From Cryptomeria japonica (taxonomy: Eukaryota > Streptophyta > Pinopsida > Cupressales > Cupressaceae): DNA of 64,000 bases. The stretch covers positions 187,711,949 to 187,775,948 of the forward strand of contig NC_081411.1 of the NCBI RefSeq assembly GCF_030272615.1. The letters are read 5' to 3'. A program made the position numbers and the translations under genes. The notes below the pieces were generated by a model that was given only the letters and a program-made list of their open reading frames with translations, was not told where the DNA came from and searched no databases. This document shows positions 53,900-64,000 of the stretch, piece after piece. The first letter of the stretch is position 1. Every line of letters starts with the position of its first letter.

Positions 53900-54420
53900 A
53901 GATTGAGTTGAGTTTATGTAAGAGGATTTAGTCCTCCGGTATTGAGCTTAAGCAAAACTATACACAAGCATAGGAGATGCGATCTTTGTAGTTCAAATGC
54001 TTCTCTAGATTATAGTTTGGATTTCTATGTAGTTAGTGAGACTCCTTTTGTGATGAACAGTGCGCTCTAGGCTATTGGCCTTCGTGAAAGTGCAGGCCCC
54101 TCAATTGTAATTCACATACTTACTATAGAAGTATTATCTAACTGTGGGTAGGCTTCCCAGCGCGGTTTTTCCCTTTACCGAGTTTTACACATATAAATCT
54201 TGGTGTCATGTGGATGGTATTTATTCTGTGATTATTGTTTATGCTTAATTGGTTTAACTACTATTCCAGTATAATGTTTTGCGTTTTGGTATTAAAGTTT
54301 TAATTGTTAAGGTTTTGGTAATCTGTGACAACTGATTCACCCCCCCCCCCCACCTCTTAGTTGTCTTCTAGTTATTTGAATTGGCTAAAATTATGAACAT
54401 GCAACACTACACATTTCATT
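53900..54420 (+). mobile_element. SIRE-like LTR relic (plus strand)
   Basis: Contains GCGGTTTTTCCCTTTACCGA, AAATCTTGGTGTCATGTGG and GATTCACCCC-poly(C)-CTCTTAGTTG near its right end, the same order of motifs as the solo LTR at 39674-41178. Left boundary not determined; no internal region is attached. Confidence 0.5.
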
Positions 54421-54477
54421 AATTTATGCAAGCAGAAATAAAATAAACAACATTAATCTTTCCCTAGGGTACTTCAA

Positions 54478-57400
54478 TGTCATTACTCAATTAACTATCA
54501 TAATGACATCCTACTCACATGATAATCACATTCCATTCTAACTTAATGCATTATATCCATTTCCTAACCATGACATATGCAATCTACTATGATATTTCTC
54601 CAATATGATATGCATACTATTCTAACATCTTTCTAGCATAATACATTTAACCATTTCAATACAAGACTAACCCCCTTAGATCTACATTCATTTTATGCAC
54701 CAAATCCCTTACATGCAATGCATAATTTTCTTTCTACCGATGCATCTACATGAATCATTCATCTAATCATATTATCTAACATTCTCATTAATACTAATCC
54801 ATTCATTAAGGTTCCTTCACATTTGAATTACATCCAAATCATTTCATAGAATTCTATTTTAATCATTTCATAGAATTCCATTTCAACTGATATAATTAAG
54901 CTATAACATTCCATTTTATTTACCAATATACTTAAGGATATTTCTTCCATTCTATAAATACAACGTGATACATCATATAGTCTTATTACAATATATGACA
55001 CAATCCTAAATTCCATCTACTACCTTCTTACAATTACAATTACATAAAATACATCATGAGCATAACTCTTCCTATTGTTATGATTAATGATAGTCCCAAA
55101 GATACTGAGAGGGGGGGGGGGTTGAATCAGTATCTAACCAGTTAATAGAATATTTAACCTTATTAAGTATTTTGTATTCCAAAATAGTGTACCGATAAAT
55201 AAGAATTAATGTAGTAAACAGGAACAATAAAGACAACATAGAAAACACACCATAACACAAGATGTTTAATGAGGAAACTCGATGTGGGAAAACCTCAGTG
55301 GGATTTGTGACCCACAATATTCACTCACTGGCCAATTACTAAATATTACTTACAATGAGGGGCCTGCACATGCAGGAAGGCCAACTGCCTAGAGTTCACT
55401 GCTTAATCTAAAAAATAGAAGTCTCATTGACTTACAAAATAGATTATGAAAATCCAATACAATGTACTACTTCAAATCAGCATCAACTATGCCAAGTTCA
55501 GTACCGGTTTAAGCTCATACTATAACCATAAACCTTATACAAAATTTGTCCTATGCATTTGCATACATCTTCCTTATTATTCGCTCATTCCTATCTCATC
55601 TCCTATATACTCTCTTATCAAAATGATTTACAAGATCTCATACATATATGAGTCTATTACAATATGCCATGTCATCTTTATAAAAGATGTTTATAATTAA
55701 ATACACTAAACACAAGTTTATCCCTATCGACTGGGGTGCCGATATGCATTGTTGCTGATGTTGGTGAAGTGTCTGTTGGTGCTGGTGCCTGCCGGTGGTA
55801 TATCCATAATCATCATGAAGACGAATCCATATCCATGCAAGAAGAATCCAAGAGAGCATCTCAATGGCTAGAAAGCACCAACCACCCAACCATGTGGAAC
55901 CAAAGGAACCACCTCCCATGCTAGGAGATGACACAAGGTCCCAACACACACTCTAAACCTAAGATGACACCTATAAACAAAGAGACTAATCACAAGGAAT
56001 CTCATGCAAGAGCCAACACAAAACAACAAGAATAAACTCTTAGAGGCGTACAACTCAACAAGACATAAATACAACCAATAAGGCATAATCATAAATCATC
56101 AAGGGAACACATGTATGGGTGAAGTGTCATCACATGCCATCCTCAAAACATAACAACATAAGGCACTAGCTTGATAGACATGTGGATCCATCTCAACCTA
56201 TGAGAGATCAAGGGAGAATGACTTTCCATAGCAATGGCCTTCTCATGCTTATCCTAAAACATCCTCCCTAGGATCAAGTGATGAGGCTCACATCAATTTT
56301 ATCTTTATTAATAAATATAACTACCTAGCCCATTAATTATTAGGATATCACTTATTTATAAATCATGGTAAACTCCCAATGTGCCCTGGTGGTCTAGACT
56401 TCATGCATCCTAACAAGGAACCTCATGCAAGCCTATTTGTCGTGACCTTGATCATCACAAGGAAGCCCACTCCCCCTAAAATGGACCAACAATAAATCAC
56501 AAGAGGCTCTAAACCATAATGAAATATGAAAATATAACATTCATATGAAGCCAAGAACATCCACACATACTTTTACAACATACATAAGGCTACAACAACA
56601 TCAAGTATAACAATGAGCCTCTTGGCCAACAAAAGGGCATAATAAAGTCATCAAATTTGTTGTCAATCATGAAAATAATCTACAACAAGGCCAAATCACT
56701 TGCTGGTCCAAAATAGTAACATATCCACCTCATCAACCATGACATATCAACATGGAGAGAGTGCAAATACAACCACAATAACGTACAAAGACAAATAAGC
56801 ATAAAACCATGTAAAAGAATCAAATCTGATCAAGACCAATTTTGGAAATCATCAACAAACCTCAATCAAGTCTCTGGTACAAAAATCCAATCAAAAAAAT
56901 TAATCAAAATAAGAAAAACTATGAAAAACACATAAATAAGACAGGGTCGAGTATTCACACAATAGGTTAGCACATTTACACAATAGTTTAGCACATTTAC
57001 ACAATAGGTTAGCGCATTTACACAAACATCACAAATACAAAAATTTCCATAGAAAACTCTTGGCAAAAATATAAAATCAAGTCTTTAACAAAAGGGATTG
57101 AAAATCATATGGAAAGAGTCGCCCAAAAACAAAGAATAAGAGGGCACACACGAAATAAAATATAACCAAGTATAGACCAAGATATATTAAATTTTTCCTC
57201 ACGAGAAAACTCACAGAGAAAACCAAAATACTCTACAAAACCTCCAAACAATCTAGCAAAACACACACACAAGATAATCACACTCAGGAAGGGGATTTTT
57301 AAACACCCCAACAAACCAAATAGATTCACAAAGAGAAAATATGATCTGAGAAAAATATATAGAGCCATGAACGACATTCACAGGAAAACCAAAATAAATT

Positions 57401-59052
57401 TTCCCAGCAAACTGAATAAAGCTCATATTATATAAAGTTCTCTCCCCAATATTATTTTGGAAACTATATTAAAACTATAGAATATGCAAATATTATTTTG
57501 ACCCATCTCCCGTAAACAATGTGCAGACACAAAGAATATAGGAAAGCCATTAAAATAAAAAAAATAGAAAGGAAAAAAGCTCCAACCTACAACTCGTGTA
57601 ATGGAATGTAGTTGTTGAAGAGCTCCCCACAAAGCCAAGCAAAAATCCAGCCAAGCTCCAACCAAAATTCAAGTGCAAAATTGAAAGCTCAAGGGAAATA
57701 CTTGCCGAGAAAATTTTCAAAGAATAGCCAACTCAAAGAACATCATGGAAATTAAAACAAAAACCAAATAATAACTAAAACCCTAGCCTCCATACCGACC
57801 AATCAAATTTTTTCGTTTTGAATATATTTTACCAACCCCGCCATATAATATAATTTTACCTCCCATTTCAAATTCAACCAATAAGAGTAAAGGGTAGGTA
57901 AGGTAAATATAAAATGTATTTATACAACCAAGTTGGGGAATTATATTATTATTTTATTTTAAAGTGTTTATACACCCCACTTCAATAAAGGTCAAACTTT
58001 ATAAATATAAATAAGCTATAAAGATAAATACTCAAATGGGGAAATTAAATAAAATAAACCAATGGCTCATAAATAAATATAAGAACCAAATAAATATTAA
58101 ATATCAAATAAACAATTAAACCATAAACAATTAAATAAATAAATAAATACCAATTAAATAATCAAAACCCAATAAAGATTAAACCATAAATATAAAATAA
58201 ATATTAAACAATCATAAAATCAATAAACATTAATTATTAAATAAATATAAATACCAAATAATTAAATAGTCAAAACTAATAAATTAAGTACATTAAAATA
58301 AACATTATTAAATATAAGACCACACATCAAGAGTCACATAATTAATCTAAAAATACTCAAATAAATCAACCATTTCTAACATACTCACAACACCAAGAAG
58401 ACCAAGCTCATTAACTGACATGGCGAATTATGCCAAGACGCTGATGACTCATGGTGAACAACTTAGACCTAGAGTATGTGAAGGGAACTCATGTCATCTC
58501 TGAACCATGTATAAGCCATTGGAATTAAAGACACTCACATCTGTGAAGCCAGGTAGAGTCGATGTCTGGTACCTACAAAATCCTGCAACCACAAAACAAT
58601 GATACAACATATGCATATATCTCATAACAGATAAGTGATAAGGAATCATGATGGCACATACCGCTTGCAATGAGTGATGTGACATGTCCCTCTCACAAAG
58701 ACAATCATACAATAGTCAAACACATCTCATAATCATCTCATCAAATGTGATCATGAAATAGGGTTAGTGAAATCATAATCATCATCAACACCATGATAAA
58801 TCTAAGCTATCAATAATCCATCACATAGTAAGCATATGGAATCCATCGAGCACATATATCCATCAAATCACATGATCAATAATGATAGTATCAACATCCA
58901 TATAGATCATCAAAATAGCATATGTCCAATAGTGTCTAACATCAATAATAAGTAACTAAAACACATGAGTAATCATCATCCAAATCATCAAATATAGTCT
59001 AGATAAGTCTATCAAGCATGAAATAAAATTCAAGTCAAGGGTGGACACTACA
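54478..59052 (-). repeat. 3' LTR of the chromovirus, with a nested LTR
   Basis: Minus-strand start TGTAGTGTCCACCC follows the PPT; the other end matches the start of the right-hand LTR (blocks GACATCCTACTCAC and TAACTTAATGCATTATATCC). 4.6 kb including a nested SIRE-like LTR. Internal small repeats: a 24-bp pair at about 54836-54883, a 22-bp triplicate around GTTAGCACATTTACACAATA at about 56955-57023, and TAAA-rich low complexity at 58040-58320. Confidence 0.75.
55081..55730 (-). mobile_element. SIRE-like LTR nested in the chromovirus LTR
   Basis: Begins (plus strand) TGATTAATGATAGTCCC, then GATACTGAGAGG-poly(G)-TTGAATCAG, the reverse complement of the end of the solo LTR at 39674-41178, followed by GAAACTCGATGTGGGAAAAC in matching order. 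The far boundary is uncertain (between about 55700 and 55940). Confidence 0.55.
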
Positions 59053-59070
59053 TCCTCTCCCCCTTTTCCT
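59053..59070 (-). other. Polypurine tract of the chromovirus
   Basis: Minus strand AGGAAAAGGGGGAGAGGA directly before the LTR start TGTAG, as needed for plus-strand priming. Confidence 0.75.
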
Positions 59071-60384
59071 AGGCTCTCCTGTAATGCTGAGAATAAGTAG
59101 GGGTACAACTCTCTCATTCGTGCTGCATCCTCCCATGTAGTTGTAGAATCATCATTCAAATCCCACTATACCCTTACCTGCTCGATGCCCTGACCTCTGA
59201 GGGACATCTCTCTATGTTGAAGAATACACATGAGCTCCAAAGAAAGCTACCCATCCTCGACCTGTAAACCATTCCAATCCAAAACATGTGAAATATCAGG
59301 ATGATATAACCTCAAAACTGAAACATGAAAGACATCATGGATGCTGGACAAGCTAGACGACAAGGTGAGGCGATAAGCCACATGACCAATCCTCTCCAAA
59401 ATATTGAAAGGTCCTACAAATCGTGATGCCAACTTAGAGACTTTTCCATAATGGATCACTCTTTCATGGGTGAACTCTCAAAAACACCTTATCACCAACT
59501 GAAAACTGGCTATCTACTCGGTGTGCTTCGACATACTTCTTCTATCTATCTTGTGTAGCCATCAAATTCTCTCTAATGAGAGCCACCTACTCCTCCATAT
59601 CCTATAACATCTCTGAACCAATACACACTCTATCCTCCAAATGGTTCCAACTTAGGGGTGTACGACATGGCCTACCATATAATGCCTGATAAGGAGACAT
59701 ACCAATAGAGCTGTGCTAACCATTGGTGTATGCAAACTCAACCAAATAGAGGTAATCCTCCCAACAAGACTGTTGATCCATCATGTACATCCTCAACATG
59801 TCCTCCAAAATCAGGTTCACCCTCTCTTTCTATCCATCTATCTCAGGGTGATAAGTTGAACTAAAGTTCAACTACATCCCTAAATCATGCTGAAGAGTTG
59901 TCCAGAATGGTGATGTGTACATTGGATTGCGATCTAATATGATCCATTGAGGAATACCATGTAAGCACACAACTCCCTCCAAGAAAACCCAAGCTACTGT
60001 CGTTGCTATATATGAAGATTTGATTTGGGAAAAGTGCACTACTTTGGTCAACCTGTCCAAGGTGACCATAATAGCATCATGATGATGTGAAGATATGAGA
60101 AAAATAGCAATAAAATCCATAGATATAATATCCCATTTCCATATTGGAACCAAATGTGACTATAATAATCAGGTGGGGGATGTTGATGCTCTACCTTCAC
60201 TCGCTGACACTCTAGGAAACATGACATAAAATCTACAATATCTTTCCTCATACCAGACCAATGTTATATTTGCCTCAAATTTGCATGCATCTTCTTGACA
60301 CTTGGATTTGGCGAGTAAGGTGCATGATGTGCATCTAACATGATCAAATATCAAAGACTGTCTGATGGTGGAACATAAATGCAT
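59060..60384 (-). pseudogene. Integrase and chromodomain-like region
   Basis: Integrase core pieces (WDIISMDFIAIF, VTLDRLTKVVHFSQIK, GIPQWIILDRNPMYTS), the GPY/F-type block (FVGPFNILERIGHVAYRLTL, HDVFHVSVLRLYHPD), then a chromodomain-like tail with WEDAARMRELYPYLF. Fossil; fragmented. Confidence 0.85.
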
Positions 60385-61640
60385 CCCAAATGTCTAAGAA
60401 GTCCATCTGACTCGACTGAATAACCTGCATATCTTCCCTCAAGAGCTCTACTACGGCAGCCTCTACAAGAATCTTCTGGTACCACACATCTGAAGGAAGG
60501 GCACTGAGAATATGGCTCCTCAAATCCACGCTAAGAGACACTGCTGAAATCTCTTGACTCCTGGAACTCAATGCATCTGCTACTACATTCTCCTTACCTT
60601 TGATGTATCTCACCTCAAATCCATACTCACATTAAAAATCCATCCAACGCCTCTACTTGGCATTGGAATTCGGTTGCATCAAGATATATTGCAAATTGCG
60701 GTGATCATTGTGCAACTTAAATAGATGCCCAAGAAGAAAATGCCTCCATCTAACTAAAGCATGAACCACTACTGCTAACTCTAGATCATGGGTGGGATAA
60801 TTTTTCTCATGATCTTTAAGTTTTTCACAACTAATATGCAATCACACGACCATCCTACATCAACACTGCTCCTAGACCCTCCAAAGAAGCATCTGTACAC
60901 ACAAAAAAATTCCCCAAATGGTCTGGCACTACTAGAATAGGTGCACTAGTCAAAGGCTCCTTAAGGATCCAAAATTCTATCTCACACTATTCTATCCAAA
61001 CAAACTTCTTCCCTTTCCTTTGAAGAGAAGTGATAGGATGGGCTATCATGGAGAAATCCTGAACATATCTATGATAATATCCTGCAAGACCCATGAAACT
61101 GCACACCTTGCTCACATTAGTGGGTGCTGGCCAATCAACAATCACTTGTATCTTTGAGGGATCAAATGCAATACCCTCTCCTAAAATCACATGAACAATA
61201 TACCTCACCTCTGTCTAGAAGAACTCACACTTTGCCAAATTGGTGTATAGCTGATTCTTCCTAAGACACTGCAAAACCTGCCTCACATGATCCTCATGCT
61301 CCTCAAATGATCTTGAATAAATCAAGATATCATCTAGAAATACCAATACAAATCTGTCCAAATACAACATGAATACACCATTCATCAAGCTCATGAAAAC
61401 CAGTGGTGCATTCATGAGACCAAAAGGTACCACTGTGAACTCATAGTGACCATATCTATTATGAAAAGTTGTGCGATGAATGTCTGCCTCATGAATCCTC
61501 AATTGGTGATACCTAGACTTAAGGTCAATCTTGGAGAAGACCTTTGCATCCTTAATATGATCAAACAAGTCATCTATTCGAGGCAAAGGATATCAGTTCT
61601 TCATCGTCACCTTATCAAGCTACCTGTAATCAATGTATAA
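60385..61640 (-). pseudogene. Reverse transcriptase-RNase H region
   Basis: RT blocks [37 protein letters not shown] and [20 protein letters not shown]; connection-region WPAPTNVSKVCSFMGLAGYY; RNase H pieces such as NYPTHDLELAVVVHAL and WRHFLLGHLFKLHNDHRNL. Fossil; fragmented. Confidence 0.9.
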
Positions 61641-63680
61641 TCAAAGAGATCCATCCTCCTTCTTCACAAATAACACAGGTGCACCCCAAGGGGACACACT
61701 AGGACAAATAAGCCCCTTCACCAACAACTCCTCCAACTGAACCCTCAACTCACTCAACTCCTATGTGGTCATCAGATAAGGAGCCTTAGAGATAGGCTCA
61801 GCTCCTGGTACCAAATAAATCCTGAAATCAAAAGCTCACTGAGGGGGCATACCCGGAATCTCAATAGGAAAAACATTTGCAAACTCCTGAAGAATGGGAT
61901 GCTGCTACAATAAATCCTTTGAACTAACTCCCTCATCCACATCCTTCACCCTAACTACAAATAGCAGGCAACCCTTACATGCACACCTCTTCATTTGCAT
62001 AGCAGAAATCATGTAAAGAGAGATAGGTCTCTAAATACCTGCAATCTCCACTCTCTCCCCACTATCATCCACACACTACACTCTCTTACCTCTACAATCT
62101 ATCTGTGCTTGGTGAGGTCCAAGCTAATCCATACCAAGAACCACATCATAAGATCCCAAAGACATAACTTGAAGATCCATAGAAGTATGGCAATCTCCCA
62201 AAACTAAAGGAAAACTGAGCACAAGGGAATCCACTACCACTTTGGACCCCGTAGCTAACTCTACCTATCACCTATCATCTTGCTTTGTCATAGCAAGCCC
62301 ACATCTCTCTACTAGAAAAGGAGAATTAAAAGAATCTGATGCTCCTGAATCAAATAATACTAAACAAGAGATACCACCTATCACATCTGATGTATCCACA
62401 ATGGTGGTCTGATGCTTAATCTAATGGTTATCAACCACCACAAATACATGATAAGACTGGCCTGCATATCCAACGATAGGCTTAGAAGTATCTAAGGACA
62501 ATGAATGACAATGTGTCCTAGCTACCCACATGCAAAAAAATATCTCCTGCATAACACTCTACTACCTAGTGCTGTACTCGATTGCTGAACATTGCCTCTA
62601 CTAGAAGTTGGCTGAGAACTTTATGCTAGCTGAGAAGGAGTAGGTCTCTTGTCATGCTGATGACTGCGACTCCTATAAACCTAAAATTTGGCACCTCATG
62701 CAAAGCTCTGGCCATGAGAATGCTTCTTCTTCAACTGCTGACCATTGCAGAAAGAAGAAGGATGGCTCCTATCAAAGCTCGAAGTCTATGGCTGAGAACC
62801 TCTCACAATAGATCCTGTAACTGGTGCACTAACTGTCTGTCCTCCTGTCGCAACTCCTGAAGCTAAGGCAAGATTATCCTCTTCTATCCTCTCCTTCTCC
62901 AAAATTGCCTCCAAGGTCTTAGGTTTGTGCATTCGAACCTATCCACTAATATGATCACTGAGACCTCTCCCAAAGTGTTGAATCAACATCAACTCATCAT
63001 TTGCAATCCCAACATACTATCTAAGCTTGAAGAACCTACACTCATACTGCTCCACTATCATCCTCTGCTATCTCAAATCATGGAACTCATCGACCTTCCT
63101 CTGCCTCGAATGCTCTGAAATAAATCTAGCATGAAACCTCTCCAAGAACAACTCCCAAGAAATTGTCGCTATGTCCAAATGCAGCTTTTGTTCCTCCATG
63201 TGCCACCATGTCATTGTAAAATCATGAAGGTGCATAATCATGTATCTCACCTTGGTGTTACTGCTACATGGGTGCATAACGAAACACCTACCCAAGTCCA
63301 ATAACCATGTCTCTTTCCCCATGCCACTACCTAAGCCATAAAAAGTAGGAGGGTGAGTCCTCATCAAATCTCTCATGTGACTGGTTGTAAGCGCCTCTCG
63401 ATCCACCTCAACTCTCCTCCTAGAAGAATGCGAACACTCTCTCTCCTGATGCTCCGAATGATGAGATTCCTCCTGCTGGTTCTCCTCCTACCATGGTCCT
63501 AAGCGACCAGGAATATCCTGAAGCACGTTCATCAACTATGGAACCACATCATCTATAGGCTAATCCTGCTGCTGCTCCTTATGGTGTGACTTCTCAGAAA
63601 CCTCAGGACAAGGATTCCTACGAGTACCCATGTGACTAGCACGACAAAAATCTCTAGCCCTAGCAGGCATCTTGTCTAAG
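61641..63680 (-). pseudogene. gag-protease region of the chromovirus
   Basis: gag from about 63670 (MPARARDFCRAS) with HPPTFYGLGSGMGKETWLLD and FLERFHARFISEHSRQRKVD, a zinc-knuckle-like CGQLGHIVIHC near 62520, and a protease active-site LFDSGASDSF at about 62340-62370. Fossil; fragmented. Confidence 0.8.
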
Positions 63681-63845
63681 TAAGACACAAAAGAAAACTA
63701 TAAGCTAACCATCTAGGGAAACTATAACAAGAAAATAAATAGCAGGGATAAAACCGTTGGGCTACCCATGCTAAACGCTAACATGCACAATGTGTTCAAA
63801 TGAAACTAGAGTACCTAGTGTTTGAACATGGGCTTTAATACCGGA

Positions 63846-64000
63846 TGTAATGCCCAACAAAATACTATCATTACATCTAGTAATGACATCCTACTCACAT
63901 CCTACTCACATCCTACTCACATAATAATCACATTCCATTCTAACTTAATGCATTATATCCATTTCCTAACCATGAGATATGCAATCTACTATGATATTTA
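63846..64000 (-). repeat. 5' LTR of the chromovirus, partial
   Basis: Plus-strand start TGTAATGCCCAACAAAATAC, continuing off the window. Holds three tandem CATCCTACTCA units (about 63886-63920) where the other LTR has one. The adjoining primer-like sequence reads CGGTATTAAAGCCC on the minus strand. Confidence 0.75.

Larger units (their letters stand above)
54478..64000 (-). mobile_element. Ty3-gypsy chromovirus (Tekay/Del-like), broken, cut by window edge
   Basis: In element order (right to left): 5' LTR (from beyond the window to 63846), a degenerate primer site, gag (from about 63670), a zinc-knuckle region, protease with LFDSGASDSF, reverse transcriptase with FLDDIL, RNase H, integrase, a chromodomain-like end, a PPT, and a very long 3' LTR (59052 to 54478). 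A chromodomain after integrase marks chromoviruses, and the sequence blocks resemble Tekay/Del. Fossil with roughly a dozen or more breaks. Where both LTRs can be compared (about 78 bases after a small repeat difference) they differ at about two positions. Confidence 0.88.

Overview
The window looks like nuclear DNA of a seed plant with a large, retrotransposon-rich genome, most likely a gymnosperm. That is an inference from one MADS-box gene stretched over about 37 kb by two very long introns, an AT-rich background, and several LTR-element families nested in each other. I recognise only one host protein-coding gene with confidence.

Left flank (1-9550). A Ty3-gypsy element on the minus strand enters from the left edge (gag/protease region, a long leader with GC-rich repeats, a primer site, and a 1.2 kb LTR ending at 5307). 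It abuts a TA/CA microsatellite. Next comes an unidentified coding-like unit of about 2 kb ending in an A-run (about 5930-7890), then an AT-rich inverted-repeat element (about 8172-8800) just upstream of the gene.

MADS-box gene (9551-46935, plus strand). Seven coding exons splice in frame to a 230-residue MIKC-type protein: MADS domain, I region, K domain and C-terminal region. Exons 1, 2, 3 and 4 have the classic MIKC sizes (182, 76, 62 and 100 nt). Intron 1 is 23.9 kb and intron 2 is 11.9 kb; the other four introns total under 1 kb. Intron 1 holds a LINE ORF1 relic, a 263-bp triplicate, and a broken Ty1-copia element whose 3' end is tandemly duplicated and whose 5' end is joined to a miniature LTR element. 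Intron 2 holds a whole miniature LTR element and a 6.5 kb copia-type element with target duplications, itself carrying a solo LTR.

Most unusual content. Two miniature LTR elements (TRIM-like, 334 bp: 135-bp LTR, 64-bp core, 135-bp LTR) each carry a full-length 72-nt tRNA-like sequence in sense orientation inside both LTRs, with polymerase III A- and B-box motifs and intact acceptor, D and T arms in the best copies. One has a near-perfect 5-bp target duplication. The other is fused directly to the primer site and leader of the copia element. The known analogue is Cassandra, whose LTRs carry 5S rRNA sequence; I do not know of a tRNA-bearing family, but I could not search.

Right flank (46936-64000). 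AT-rich intergenic DNA with small tandem repeats, a SIRE-like LTR relic, then a large broken Ty3-gypsy chromovirus (Tekay/Del-like) on the minus strand with a very long 3' LTR that contains another SIRE-like LTR; its 5' LTR runs off the right edge.
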